A DNA stretch of 48,115 nucleotides, from assembly GCA_002995645.1 (NCBI GenBank), contig PUHO01000009.1, positions 1 to 48,115 of the forward strand. The letters run 5' to 3'. A program made the position numbers and the translations under genes. Source of the stretch: SAR324 cluster bacterium (GTDB lineage: Bacteria > SAR324 > XYD2-FULL-50-16 > HCM1). The notes under the pieces are model-generated. The model was not told the DNA's origin. It saw nothing but the letters and a program-made list of their open reading frames with translations, and ran no database searches. Shown here one piece after another: positions 9,713 through 19,663 of the stretch. Every line of letters starts with the position of its first letter. Position 1 is the first letter of the stretch.

Positions 9713-10490
9713 CCAAATAGTGAAAGCTTTATATAACGGCGAGGAAATACAAGACAACGTGAATTTTCCTTTGCTACACCCGCTTATAGAATATGGGCAA
9801 GGCTGTTTTGAAACTATGCTTATACAACCTAACAACAGTATTTTTGAAAAGCAAGCTCATTTAAATAGGCTATTTAAAAGCGTTCGTATGTTGCAAATAC
9901 CGCTTCGCTATACAAAAGAACAGGTTAGCAGTTGGATTGCAAAAATGCAATTGTTACTTGTAAAAGGGCAAGCATATAAGCTTAAGATTATATATAGTAC
10001 CGACATGGTGCTTATCTATACCCTTGTATGGCAAAGCGAAATAATAGCAAATTATACGCTTTTGCCGTTACACGTAACAAGAAATCTAGCGGCGATTAAG
10101 TCTACGTCTTACATTGATTGTATTCTTGCTAAAAAGCAGGCAGAGAAGCAAGGTTATAGCGACGCTTTGTTGTTAAATCAAGAACGAATGGCAATAGAAA
10201 CTACAATAGCAAATCTATTTTGGTGGGAAGACGGGAAGTTGTATAGTGTAACAAAACAAAGTTTGCCAGGGATTATGCAACAAGCAATCGGTAAATATTA
10301 TAAATATATTCCAGAAAAGCAAGGTGTTTCTTTAGAAAGATTAAAGAAAGCAGACGGGGTTTTTATTACAAATGCATTAAGGGGAATTATTCCTATATCA
10401 GCTATAAAAAAGCACAGAATAAAGCAAACAGAAGCAACAACAAAGTTGCAAAAAAAGCTGGCCTGTTGGCAAAAGAATTACAGTTCTTAA
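9705..10490 (+). CDS. pabC: Aminodeoxychorismate lyase (class IV PLP aminotransferase fold)
   Basis: Releases pyruvate from 4-amino-4-deoxychorismate to give p-aminobenzoate for folate synthesis. I place the start at GTG 9705 because AAAAGGAG lies 6 bp upstream (9691-9698) and the protein then begins at the family's usual position, before EYGQGCFETM. The length is about 261 residues. The candidate PLP lysine is in AIKSTSYIDCILAKKQAE. ETTIANLFW and the C-terminal ADGVFITNALRGIIPI are class IV landmarks. A branched-chain or D-amino-acid aminotransferase cannot be fully excluded, but pabB and folK in the window favour PabC. Its 3' end forms the first unit of a 91-bp tandem repeat that runs to hemB. 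Confidence 0.78.
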   Translation: MSSQIVKALYNGEEIQDNVNFPLLHPLIEYGQGCFETMLIQPNNSIFEKQAHLNRLFKSVRMLQIPLRYTKEQVSSWIAKMQLLLVKGQAYKLKIIYSTDMVLIYTLVWQSEIIANYTLLPLHVTRNLAAIKSTSYIDCILAKKQAEKQGYSDALLLNQERMAIETTIANLFWWEDGKLYSVTKQSLPGIMQQAIGKYYKYIPEKQGVSLERLKKADGVFITNALRGIIPISAIKKHRIKQTEATTKLQKKLACWQKNYSS

Positions 10491-11058
10491 AGGTAAGTAG
10501 CGACTACTTGAGAAAGATTAAAGAGCGTAAACAGAAGCAAGAACAAAGCTAGCCTATTGGCAAAAGCATTACAGTTCTTGAGAGCAAGTAGCGACTACTT
10601 TAGAAAGGTTAAAGAGCGTAACCAGAAGCAACAATAAAGCTAGCCTATTGACAAAAGAATTATAGTTCTTGAGAGCAAGTAGCAACTACTTTAGAAAGGT
10701 TAAAGAGCGTAACCAGAAGCAAGAACAAAGCTAGCCTATTGGCAAAAGCATTACAGTTCTTAAAGGTAAGTAGCGACTACGTTAGAAAGATTGAAGTGCG
10801 TAAACAGAAACGACAACAAAACTAGCCTATTGGCAAAAGAATTACAGTTCTTGATAGCAAGTAGCGACTACTTTAGAAAGATTGAAAGGCGTAACCAGAA
10901 GCAACAACAAAGCTATCCTATTGGCAAAAGAATTACAGTTCTTAAAGGTAAGTAGCGACTACGTTAGAAAGGTTAAAGAGCGTAACCAGAAGCAACAATA
11001 AAGCTAGCCTATTGGCAAAAGAATTACACTTCTTGAAGCCAAGTCGCCGCCTCTTTAG
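10466..11058. repeat. 91-bp tandem repeat array spanning the pabC-hemB convergent junction
   Basis: The marker TTGGC (TTGAC once) recurs at 10466, 10557, 10648, 10739, 10830, 10921 and 11012, exactly 91 bp apart each time. The first unit starts inside the pabC 3' end and the last runs into the hemB 3' end. The core TTACAGTTCTT and AAGTAGCGACTAC segments are near-identical between units. This array fills the whole 533-bp gap between the two genes. The left part of the unit resembles pabC codons, including TTTAGAAAGATTAAAG from 10330, and the right part resembles the antisense of the hemB terminus. No long reading frame, CRISPR-like spacer or hairpin pattern is present. Confidence 0.95.
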
Positions 11059-12013
11059 CATGGTAGGTTAAAATCATATCGGCACCGGCACGTTTAAAAG
11101 AAAGTAGCGTTTCCATAGCGCAAGCCTGATAATCAAGCCAGCCATTTTGCGCGGCACTACATAGCATTGCATATTCACCGGATACATTATAAGCAGCAAC
11201 AGGCACTTGAAACCTGTCTTTAACAATACGAATAATATCAAGGTAAGGTAAGCCCGGCTTAACCATAACTATATCGGCACCTTCTTGCAGGTCAAGCTCT
11301 ACTTCTCTAATAGCTTCTTGGCTATTAGCCGGATTCATTTGATAGGTTTTTTTATCCCCTTTTTTAGGCGCGCTACTTAAAGCATCACGAAACGGACCAT
11401 AAAAAGCCGATGCATATTTAGCACTATATGAAAGAAGGTTTGTGTTCGTATAGTTCTCTTGATCTAAAGCACGGCGAATAGCGCCAATTCTTCCGTCCAT
11501 CATATCAGACGGAGCAAGAATATCCGCGCCGGCTTGAGCTTGTGCTAACGCCATATTTTGCAAAATTTCTATTGTCCTATCGTTTTCAATTTCTCCTTTG
11601 TCATTAACAAAACCATCGTGCCCGTCTGTGCTATATGGATCCATCGCAATATCTGTAATTACTAATAAATCCGGGATAGCTTGCTTAATTTCTTGCAAAG
11701 CACGAAGGTAAAGCCCGTCTTGATTCATAGCTTCACTTGCTAGTTTATCTTTTTTAGAATCACTAATACAAGGAAATAAAACAATAGCTTGAACGCCAAG
11801 TTGATATAATTCTTTACACTCTTTAATTAATAAATCAAGAGAATAGCGATACATATTCGGCATAGAGCTAATGGGCTCTTTAACGTTCGTTCCTTCTATA
11901 ACAAATAAAGGCATAATTAAATCATGTGCAAGTATATGATTTTCTTGCACTAAATTTCTCATGGCAGAAGAAACGCGAAGTCGTCTCATTCGTTTAGTTA
12001 AAGTTAAAGACAT
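11024..12013 (-). CDS. hemB: Delta-aminolevulinic acid dehydratase (porphobilinogen synthase)
   Basis: Condenses two 5-aminolevulinate molecules to porphobilinogen in haem synthesis. It is full length at 329 residues. The two Schiff-base lysines are Lys199 (SYSAKYASAFYGPF) and Lys252 (IVMVKPGLPYLD). The metal-site segment at 119-134 reads ITDIAMDPYSTDGHDG. The Cys residues of Zn-dependent enzymes are replaced by Ala and Asp, as in the Mg-dependent group, so this is probably a zinc-independent enzyme. It lies 19 bp downstream of gltD on the same strand. Its 3' end reaches into the 91-bp repeat array, and the C-terminus TWLQEV looks normal for the family. Confidence 0.95.
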   Translation of the reverse strand: MSLTLTKRMRRLRVSSAMRNLVQENHILAHDLIMPLFVIEGTNVKEPISSMPNMYRYSLDLLIKECKELYQLGVQAIVLFPCISDSKKDKLASEAMNQDGLYLRALQEIKQAIPDLLVITDIAMDPYSTDGHDGFVNDKGEIENDRTIEILQNMALAQAQAGADILAPSDMMDGRIGAIRRALDQENYTNTNLLSYSAKYASAFYGPFRDALSSAPKKGDKKTYQMNPANSQEAIREVELDLQEGADIVMVKPGLPYLDIIRIVKDRFQVPVAAYNVSGEYAMLCSAAQNGWLDYQACAMETLLSFKRAGADMILTYHAKEAATWLQEV

Positions 12014-12032
12014 AACGAGCTTTAATATAGGT

Positions 12033-13433
12033 TTATTTACCTTGCAAGTATTGATGAACTACTTGATTCATTTTTTTAGCATCTTGAATAGCACGTACGA
12101 TCAAAGAAGCACCGGTAGCCATATCGCCGGCAGCAAAGACGCCTTCTTGGCTAGTGGCGTAGTTTGTTGTTTTAACGTTGCCACGTTGATCTAATTCTAA
12201 AGCTAATTCGCTAAGCATGCCTTCTTTTACAGGTGAAACAAAACCGGCAGCTAATAAAACTAATTCAGCCGGAATAGTTCGTTTTGTGTTTTCTATAGGC
12301 ACAGGCGTTCTTCCATCCCATGTAACGTCCACTACTTCTACGCCGGAGACAAGATTATTTTCTCCTTTAAAAGCTTGAGTCATACAAGAAAAAACACGTG
12401 TACAACCTTCTTCGTGTGAAGTAGAAGTACGTAGTGTATTTGCCCACTCAGGCCATGGATTAGAAGCTGTCCGCGTTTTTGGTGGCATAGGTAAAATTTC
12501 CAATTGTGTAATTGATTTAGCACCTTGTCTTACACTTGTACCAATACAATCCGAACCGGTATCACCACCGCCAATTACAACCACGTTTTTACCAGTGGCA
12601 AGAATGCCTTCTTGTTCTTGTTTAATTTTAGCAAGACGGCGGTTTTGATCTGTTAAAAACTCCATAGCAAAATGAATATTGCCATATTCGCGACCAGCGA
12701 CGCTAACGTCTCTAGGTAATTCAGCCCCACCGGTTAAACACACTGCGTCAAATTCACTACGTAACTTGGCAGCACTGTAATTTTTTCCAACATGTACGCC
12801 TGTTTTGAAAACAATCCCGTTTTCTTCCATAATTTTAACACGTCTTGCAATAAACTGTTTTTCAAGTTTATAGTTTGGAATACCAAGAACGGCAAGACCG
12901 CCTGGAACTTCATTTTTTTCAAATACAGTTACTTGATGTCCAAGTTGATTTAATTCTATTGCCGCAGTTAAGCCGGCAGGTCCGCTTCCCACAACGGCTA
13001 CCTTTTTACCAGTTGGTTTATTAATATTTGATTTAACCCAACCGCTAGCAAATGCTTTTTCAATGATTGCTAATTCAATCATTTTAATCGAAATAGGCGC
13101 TTCTACTAGATCAGAACAACAAGCATGCTCACAAGGAGCCGGACAAACACGCCCCGTTATTTCCGGTAATGTGTTTGTTGTTGTTAAGATGTGATATGCT
13201 TTCTCCCATTGTCGTTCGTAAACTGCTTGATTAAAATCCGGTATTAAGTTATGCGTTGGACAAGCGTTATTACAAAAAGGTATGCCACAATCCATACACC
13301 TAGCCGCTTGCGTAATGATCCGCCGATCACTTAATAAACGTTCAAATTCATGAAAGTGTTGTATTCTTTCCTTGACCGGTTCCGTTTCTTTATATTCTTT
13401 TGCAAAATCGAGAAATCCCGTTAAATGTCCCAT
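12033..13433 (-). CDS. gltD: Glutamate synthase small subunit
   Basis: NADPH-oxidising flavoprotein subunit that passes electrons to GltB for glutamate formation. The 466 residues match the beta-subunit length. The N-terminal iron-sulfur ligands are in CMDCGIPFCNNAC (Cys46, 49, 54, 58), with a further Cys cluster VCPAPCEHACC near residue 97. The FAD Rossmann motif is VGSGPAGLTAA near 150, the NADPH-binding motif is VIGGGDTGSDC, and the C-terminal FAD motif is GVFAAGDMATG. It sits 7 bp downstream of gltB in the usual gltBD order. Confidence 0.95.
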   Translation of the reverse strand: MGHLTGFLDFAKEYKETEPVKERIQHFHEFERLLSDRRIITQAARCMDCGIPFCNNACPTHNLIPDFNQAVYERQWEKAYHILTTTNTLPEITGRVCPAPCEHACCSDLVEAPISIKMIELAIIEKAFASGWVKSNINKPTGKKVAVVGSGPAGLTAAIELNQLGHQVTVFEKNEVPGGLAVLGIPNYKLEKQFIARRVKIMEENGIVFKTGVHVGKNYSAAKLRSEFDAVCLTGGAELPRDVSVAGREYGNIHFAMEFLTDQNRRLAKIKQEQEGILATGKNVVVIGGGDTGSDCIGTSVRQGAKSITQLEILPMPPKTRTASNPWPEWANTLRTSTSHEEGCTRVFSCMTQAFKGENNLVSGVEVVDVTWDGRTPVPIENTKRTIPAELVLLAAGFVSPVKEGMLSELALELDQRGNVKTTNYATSQEGVFAAGDMATGASLIVRAIQDAKKMNQVVHQYLQGK

Positions 13434-13440
13434 AATTTTC

Positions 13441-16400
13441 TTAGTTTAGAGTGTCTTTTTTGTTTAATAACGTTTTTTTATATTCAAAAGGTACGATCTG
13501 AACAAAATGATCTTGTTCGCGTTTCCATTTATCTAAAATAAATTTAGCTCGTTTACTAGACGTATAGTCGTAATGTTCTTGTATAAGCTGATATAAAGAA
13601 TCCTTGTCTTCTTGTCTAGTAATACTTTCAATATCAATTGTTGCTAGATTGCAATATTTTGCAAATTGACGATGCTTATCATAAACGTAGGCAATGCCGC
13701 CGCTCATACCAGCGCCAAAATTCATACCGGTAGGTCCTAAAACAACAACAATACCGCCGGTCATGTATTCGCAACCGTGATTTCCAATGCCTTCTACAAC
13801 GCTAATCGCCCCGGAGTTACGTACGGCAAAACGCTCGCCTACTAATCCGGAAAAGAACGCCTTACCGGCAGTAGCACCGTATAAAATAGCATTACCACCA
13901 ATACAATTTTGAAAACTAGTTAACCTTGTTTCTTGTGGTGGACGAACAATAAGTTTACCGCCAGATAATCCTTTACCAACATAATCGTTTGCGTCTCCTT
14001 CTATGCGTAAACTCATGCCTTTTGGAAGGAAGGCGCCAAGACTTTGCCCGCCTGTTCCGATTAAGTCAAGTTGGATTTGATCTTCTTCTATTTTCGTTCC
14101 GTCTGTTATACTAGACACAGTGTAGCCGAGTAAGGTTCCAAACGTGCGATCTTTTGACGATACGGTATGATCAATTTGAATAGATTTGCCTTGTTTAATT
14201 TGCTGTTCATATTCTTGCATTAATTGATAAGTCGCCGTGTTACCAAGTACGTCTTCTTGTCTTGTTGTATAAGATGGTCGGTTGTTTGATTGTAAAGGCG
14301 TGATTAGCTTTTGTATGTCTAAAGTAGCGGCTTTTGTATTAGTGTCAATTTGTTTTGGCATAAGTAGATCAGAACGACCGATTAACTCTTCAAATGTGCG
14401 AAAACCAAGTAACGCCATATATTCCCTTACTTCTTGCGCAACAAATTGAAAAAAGCGAACAATATGATCTACTTTACCTTTGAATTTTTTTCTTAGTTGC
14501 GGATCTTGCGTTGCAATACCAACAGGGCAAGTATTAAGGTGACATTTACGCATCATAATACAACCAAGCGAGATTAAAGGCGCAGTTGAAAAAGCAAACT
14601 CATCAGCACCAAGTAAACCGGCAATAATAACTTCGTAACCTGTTTTCATTTGTCCGTCAATTTGAAGGCGAACGTATTTTCTTAAATCATTAAGAATTAA
14701 AGTGTGCTGTGCTTCTACTAGCCCTATTTCCCAAGGTACGCCGGCATGCTTAATAGACGTAGCCGGAGAAGATCCGGTTCCGCCGTCGTGTCCGGAAATA
14801 GTAATAATATTTGCTTTACCTTTAACAACGCCGGCAGCAACGGCACCAATACCGGATTGTGCAACAAGTTTAACGTTAATGTTAGCTTTTGGATTGGCAT
14901 TCTTTAAGTCAAAGATAAGCTGTGCTAGATCTTCAATAGAATAGATATCGTGATGCGGTGGCGGTGAAATCAAAGATACACCTTTAGTTGTATGTCGTAA
15001 AGAGGCAATATAGTCTGTAACTTTATGCCCCGGAAGTTGCCCGCCTTCACCCGGTTTTGCTCCTTGTGCTATTTTAATTTGCAGTTCGTCTGCATTAGCT
15101 AGGTATTCGCTGGTTACGCCGAAACGACCGGACGCAACTTGCTTAATGGCACTTCTTTTTAAATCGTTGTTTTCATCTTTGAAAAATCGTTTTGGATCTT
15201 CCCCACCTTCGCCGGAATTGCTTCTTGCTTTTAAGCGATTCATAGCAATAGCTAGCGTTTCATGTGCTTCTTTTGAAATAGATCCAATCGACATAGCACC
15301 GGTAATGAAACGTTGGTAAAGCGCTTCTTGCGGTTCTACTTCTTCAATAGGAATAGGCGTTCTTCCTTGTGTGTTAAACGTAAGTAAATCGCGTAAAGTT
15401 TGCTGTTGCTCTTTCGTATTGTTAACAAGCGCACTAAACTCTTTAAATTTTTCATAGGAGTCTTGCCAAATTGCATTTTGCAAATTACTAATCGTATCCG
15501 GATTAAAACCGTGATGTTGCCCTTGTGAACGCCAATGATATACGCCGCCAATAGGTAGCCTGTTAGCGTCTTTCGTTTGTATTGGCGAGTAGGCTTGTTC
15601 GTGTCTTTGTTTTGTTTCGTTACTAATTTGTTCTAATGTAATACCGCCTAGTTTAGATGTAGTACCTTGAAAATGTTGATCTATTACTTCTTGTGAAAGC
15701 CCGATTGCTTCAAATAGCTGGCTTCCGTGATAGCTTGACAAAGTGGCAATACCCATTTTAGACAATACTTTCTTTAATCCGGCTAGAAGCGCTTTAATAT
15801 AGTTGTCTTGCGCTTGTTGCCAATCTAAATTAGCAGGTAGTACGCTTTTGCTTTGTAAGTATCTTAGCGTTTCAAATACAAGATAAGGATTAACGGCAGT
15901 AGCTCCATAGCCTAGTAGCATGGCGATATGATGCACTTCTCTAGGTTCTCCGCTTTCTACAATTAAACCAATTTTGCCGCGTTTTCCTTGACGAATTAAG
16001 AAATTATGTAAACTAGAAACAGCAAGTAAAGAAGGTATAGGAAAATGGTTTTCATCTACGTTTCTATCACTTAAAATGAAAATCTTGAAACCTTTGTCTA
16101 CAGCTTGTTCTATTTCTTTATGCAAACGTTGTAACGCATCTCCAAGACTTTCCCCTTTTGTGTAGGTTGTGTATAAAGTCTTAGATCTAAAGAAACTTTT
16201 TGTGTCGGATCGAAGTTGTTCTAGTTTATAATGCGTTAAAATAGGGTGTGGTAATTCAAGAATACGGCAATGAGTTGGCTCTAATTCTAGCAGGTTACTA
16301 TGTCCTCCAATAGAAATTTGTAAAGACATACCGATTGCTTCACGAAGCGAGTCTATTGTTGGGTTCGTAACTTGAGCAAAGAATTGTTTGAAATAGTTAA

Positions 16401-17964
16401 ACAGTAATTCTGATTTTTTTGAAAGCACAGCAAGCGGCGTATCGTTCCCCATAGAGTAACTTGGTTCCGCACCGGTAACTGCCATTGGCGTGATTATTTT
16501 TTCTATTTCTTCGTTAGTGTAGCCAAAAGCAATTTGTCTTGTACGAACGCTAGTTAATATATCAGGACGAATAGCCGGCATAGGTAGGCTATCCATATGA
16601 ACTTTATTACTATCTACCCAGTTGCGGAAAGGACGACTTACGCTTAATTCCGCTTTAAGCTCTTTATTATGTTTAACAAGCCCTTCTTCTGTATCAACAA
16701 CAACAATCGTTCCCGGTGCTAATCTTCCTTTTTCTTTAACGTTTGATTCGTCTATTTCTATCATGCCCGTTTCTGATCCAATAATGAAATAGCCGTCTAG
16801 CGTTTCTGTATAGCGAACAGGACGAAAGCCGTTTCTGTCTAAGCCGGCGCCTAGTTTCTTGCCATTACAAAAAAGTATAGCTGCCGGACCGCTCCAAGGT
16901 TCCATTAAACAAGAATGGTATTCGTAAAAAGCGCGTAAATCAGACGACATTAAAGATTGTTGTTCCCATGTTTCTGGAATCATCATGCAAAACACGTGTT
17001 CCATTGGTAAACCGGAGAAATAAATTAATTCAAAAAGGTTATCAAAAGAAGCGGAATCGCTGTTACCTTCTTGTAAAATAGGAAGAATATCTTTTAACGA
17101 GTCACCAAAGAAACCGGAAGAAAGTAATTTTTCTTTTGCTTTTGTCCAAATTGTGTTCCCAGAGATAGTATTAAATTCACCGTTATGTGCAATAATGCGG
17201 AATGGTTGCGCTAGTTTCCAAGTTGGAAAGGTGTTAGTTGAATAACGTTGATGCACTAATGCCATAGCAGTGGTGAAATCTTGATTTTTTAGATCAGGGA
17301 AGTACTCTTCTAGTTGATATGATAAAAACATACCTTTATAAGTCACCGTATTAGGAGAGAAACTACAAATATAAAACAAGTTTTTTTGTTCTAAACTAGA
17401 ACGACGAACGTAATTTTCAATAATACGTCTTAATATGTATACGTTTCTTTCAAACGAATCCATTTCCGTATCTGTTACCGTGTTTGTATTTGGTTTAATG
17501 AACAATTGAAAAACAGACGGTTCGCTAGCAAGTAAATGAGAGGATAAAGAGCTACTATCTGTTGGAACTTTACGCCATGCTAGGATAGTGTAGTCTGCTT
17601 TAACTACTAAATCAGTAATTGCCCTTTGGTAAGCTTCAATAAGTTTTTCTTCTTTTGGTAGAAAGAACATACCAAGAGCGTATTCATTTTCTTCAGGAAG
17701 TGTAATATTTTCTTTACTTAGCTCTTGTTTAAGAAAATCATGCGGTACTTGCATCATAATACCGGCGCCGTCGCCAGAAGCAGAATGCGACCCGCCACGA
17801 TGTTCTAAATTGTTTAACATAGTTAAACATTTTGTTATAATATTATGTTCTTTTATTCCTTCAATTTGGACTAATCCTGCAACCCCACACGCATCTTTCT
17901 CAAACTGGGGATCGTATAAGCCTTGTTTTGCAGGTAGTTCGTTTGGTACACTTTTGTTTTGCAT
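13441..17964 (-). CDS. gltB: Glutamate synthase large subunit
   Basis: Transfers the amide of glutamine to 2-oxoglutarate, giving two glutamates. At 1507 residues it is full length. The N-terminal class II amidotransferase domain starts at Cys26 (DACGVAG), implying removal of a 25-residue propeptide. The central and FMN-binding synthase domains contain SNSGEGGEDP and ISGHDGGTGSSP. The 3Fe-4S ligands are in CIMMRKCHLNTCPVG near residue 1140. The C-terminal beta-helix domain is rich in Gly (CIGGNAILYGAT, GGIVVVLGPTG). A 142-bp A+T-rich spacer separates its start from pabB upstream and probably holds the gltBD promoter. Confidence 0.96.
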   Translation of the reverse strand: MQNKSVPNELPAKQGLYDPQFEKDACGVAGLVQIEGIKEHNIITKCLTMLNNLEHRGGSHSASGDGAGIMMQVPHDFLKQELSKENITLPEENEYALGMFFLPKEEKLIEAYQRAITDLVVKADYTILAWRKVPTDSSSLSSHLLASEPSVFQLFIKPNTNTVTDTEMDSFERNVYILRRIIENYVRRSSLEQKNLFYICSFSPNTVTYKGMFLSYQLEEYFPDLKNQDFTTAMALVHQRYSTNTFPTWKLAQPFRIIAHNGEFNTISGNTIWTKAKEKLLSSGFFGDSLKDILPILQEGNSDSASFDNLFELIYFSGLPMEHVFCMMIPETWEQQSLMSSDLRAFYEYHSCLMEPWSGPAAILFCNGKKLGAGLDRNGFRPVRYTETLDGYFIIGSETGMIEIDESNVKEKGRLAPGTIVVVDTEEGLVKHNKELKAELSVSRPFRNWVDSNKVHMDSLPMPAIRPDILTSVRTRQIAFGYTNEEIEKIITPMAVTGAEPSYSMGNDTPLAVLSKKSELLFNYFKQFFAQVTNPTIDSLREAIGMSLQISIGGHSNLLELEPTHCRILELPHPILTHYKLEQLRSDTKSFFRSKTLYTTYTKGESLGDALQRLHKEIEQAVDKGFKIFILSDRNVDENHFPIPSLLAVSSLHNFLIRQGKRGKIGLIVESGEPREVHHIAMLLGYGATAVNPYLVFETLRYLQSKSVLPANLDWQQAQDNYIKALLAGLKKVLSKMGIATLSSYHGSQLFEAIGLSQEVIDQHFQGTTSKLGGITLEQISNETKQRHEQAYSPIQTKDANRLPIGGVYHWRSQGQHHGFNPDTISNLQNAIWQDSYEKFKEFSALVNNTKEQQQTLRDLLTFNTQGRTPIPIEEVEPQEALYQRFITGAMSIGSISKEAHETLAIAMNRLKARSNSGEGGEDPKRFFKDENNDLKRSAIKQVASGRFGVTSEYLANADELQIKIAQGAKPGEGGQLPGHKVTDYIASLRHTTKGVSLISPPPHHDIYSIEDLAQLIFDLKNANPKANINVKLVAQSGIGAVAAGVVKGKANIITISGHDGGTGSSPATSIKHAGVPWEIGLVEAQHTLILNDLRKYVRLQIDGQMKTGYEVIIAGLLGADEFAFSTAPLISLGCIMMRKCHLNTCPVGIATQDPQLRKKFKGKVDHIVRFFQFVAQEVREYMALLGFRTFEELIGRSDLLMPKQIDTNTKAATLDIQKLITPLQSNNRPSYTTRQEDVLGNTATYQLMQEYEQQIKQGKSIQIDHTVSSKDRTFGTLLGYTVSSITDGTKIEEDQIQLDLIGTGGQSLGAFLPKGMSLRIEGDANDYVGKGLSGGKLIVRPPQETRLTSFQNCIGGNAILYGATAGKAFFSGLVGERFAVRNSGAISVVEGIGNHGCEYMTGGIVVVLGPTGMNFGAGMSGGIAYVYDKHRQFAKYCNLATIDIESITRQEDKDSLYQLIQEHYDYTSSKRAKFILDKWKREQDHFVQIVPFEYKKTLLNKKDTLN

Positions 17965-18106
17965 GATTCTATAAATATAAATTTTTGTATATTAATATTA
18001 GTTTTCTGTTTTAGTACGCTCTTGATAATAAAGAGTATCAATTGAAATAAAAAAGCTACTGTAGCAAGTATAATATAATTTATTTTATGTTGTAAAGTTT
18101 TTTTGC

Positions 18107-19321
18107 TTATACGATCTTTAAACTTGATAGTTTGTCTATACATTCTTGGTATTCCTGCTTTGATTTAGACATGTTTGTAATACCGCCGCCAACGCTTATT
18201 GTTGTTTCTTGTTTGTTTTGAATTAAAGTGCGAATTAAAATATTAAAGTGCGCTTTTTGAGAAGGTAAGACGTACCCCATTATGCCGGTATAAAAAGAAC
18301 GGTTATAGTTTTCATATGCTTGAATAGAAGTAACCGCTTGTTTTTTAGGACAACCGGAAATAGATCCGGCAGGAAGTAAAGCAAGTATCATTTCATGAAT
18401 AGAAAGATTTTCTTTGTGTTTACATTCTATAATAGAATAGGTATGTATAATTTTAGAAAGCAATTGCGCTTTACGTTGGGAAAGTACTTTTACAGTACCT
18501 GTTTTTGCTATGATAGATAGATCGTTGCGCATTAAATCGGTAATCATATATAATTCGGCTTGCTCTTTTTCATTAAGCCAAAGACGGCGAAACGCTTGGG
18601 GCGTATTTCTTGCGATCGATCCTTTAATTGGCTTTGTGCGAATATATCCTTGATTTACAGCAAGAAAACTTTCCGGCGAAAGGCTAACAATGGCAAGGTC
18701 GTCGTCTTCCCAAAAACTGGCGTAGGGCGCTACGTTTTGTTTTAATAAACGAAGGAAAACAGAAGAAGCACTTCCTTTGATTTTTGCTTTATATTGTTGC
18801 GTATAATTTAATTGATAGAATAAACCGTTTGTAATATCGTTTTGTATGTTGTGAAAAGCGGTTTTATAGGAATCATAACTTAACGTTGGTTCCCATGTTA
18901 GTTCTACTTCTTCTTGGTACGGTTCTTTTGTAAGCGTTTCTTGTACGTATTGTAGCAAACTAGGATCATGGTAATATAGCGTAACCCCGCCTTTTTCTTC
19001 ATGTAGAAACTGGGAGAAACTACGTAAACACAAAAGCGGATCTGTTTGTGTACGTTGACAAGTAACGTTAAGTAAACTGTAAGCTAGATCGTAGCTATAT
19101 AAAGCAAGAATAAGGTTATTGCCGTTTTCTTTAAAGAATAGGTGGCTTTCTTCTATATCTTGCTTTGTGTAGGCATTCCAACTAGAATCCGCAGTTAATG
19201 CTAGTATGCTTTGTTCTTCGTTATGTATCCAATATTTTTTTTGTTTTATTGGTAAACGAGAAAATAAAGTAGATAAAGATAGTTTAGGAAAAGAAAACGT
19301 TTTTATTTGTTTTGTTTGCAT
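18107..19321 (-). CDS. pabB: Aminodeoxychorismate synthase component I
   Basis: Converts chorismate and ammonia to 4-amino-4-deoxychorismate, the substrate of PabC. It is 404 residues, slightly shorter than E. coli PabB. The chorismate-binding domain carries RTKPIKGSIARN (the PIKGT/S lysine typical of PabB rather than TrpE), ELYMITDLMRNDLS, LLPAGSISGCPK and SVGGGITNMS. The N-terminal third is more diverged. It is the first leftward gene of the block pabB-gltB-gltD-hemB, with a 142-bp gap before gltB. The glutaminase partner PabA is not in the window; anthranilate synthase is less likely because of the PIKG motif. Confidence 0.88.
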   Translation of the reverse strand: MQTKQIKTFSFPKLSLSTLFSRLPIKQKKYWIHNEEQSILALTADSSWNAYTKQDIEESHLFFKENGNNLILALYSYDLAYSLLNVTCQRTQTDPLLCLRSFSQFLHEEKGGVTLYYHDPSLLQYVQETLTKEPYQEEVELTWEPTLSYDSYKTAFHNIQNDITNGLFYQLNYTQQYKAKIKGSASSVFLRLLKQNVAPYASFWEDDDLAIVSLSPESFLAVNQGYIRTKPIKGSIARNTPQAFRRLWLNEKEQAELYMITDLMRNDLSIIAKTGTVKVLSQRKAQLLSKIIHTYSIIECKHKENLSIHEMILALLPAGSISGCPKKQAVTSIQAYENYNRSFYTGIMGYVLPSQKAHFNILIRTLIQNKQETTISVGGGITNMSKSKQEYQECIDKLSSLKIV

Positions 19322-19429
19322 AAAGAACGTAGCGATAAAAAATACTTAAGTTAAAGAGATTGGCTTTAGCATATATATTGCATTTACGATAGTGTAATCT
19401 TTAGTATTTATTTTTATAAGGTTTATTAT

Positions 19430-19654
19430 ATGAGTATCTTTGCATTTATTTTGTCATTGTATATGCAACATTTTATAGTGTTGACCTTGATTAGTATAGT
19501 ATTAATTTGTCTTTTATCTTGGTACTGTTGTAAACAGTTTATTAGCCTAGTGTCTTTAAAGCAATCTTATAAAGCCACAGTTCTTGCTATTTTGCATCTT
19601 GCTAACATGCAAAAAGAAAGCAAAGATTGGGATAAACAAGAACGGGCATCGTAA
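19430..19654 (+). CDS. Small single-pass membrane protein
   Basis: A 74-residue protein with one strongly hydrophobic helix (about residues 13-33, IVLTLISIVLICLLSWYCC) followed by a basic, soluble tail of about 35 residues. AAGG lies upstream of the ATG. It is 9 bp before the degenerate ABC-ATPase gene on the same strand, so the two probably form a two-gene unit. Size, single helix and charged tail are reminiscent of CcmD, the small cytochrome-c-maturation protein, but I see no specific CcmD signature. Function unknown. Confidence 0.55.
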   Translation: MSIFAFILSLYMQHFIVLTLISIVLICLLSWYCCKQFISLVSLKQSYKATVLAILHLANMQKESKDWDKQERAS

Positions 19655-19663
19655 ACGTAACGT

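Noticed and set aside
10466..11058. CRISPR array
   Set aside because: The whole 91-bp unit is repeated without unique spacers, and the units align to pabC and hemB codons.
17871..18143. 90-residue leftward frame overlapping gltB and pabB ends
   Set aside because: It overlaps both genes, is low-complexity and lacks a ribosome-binding site.
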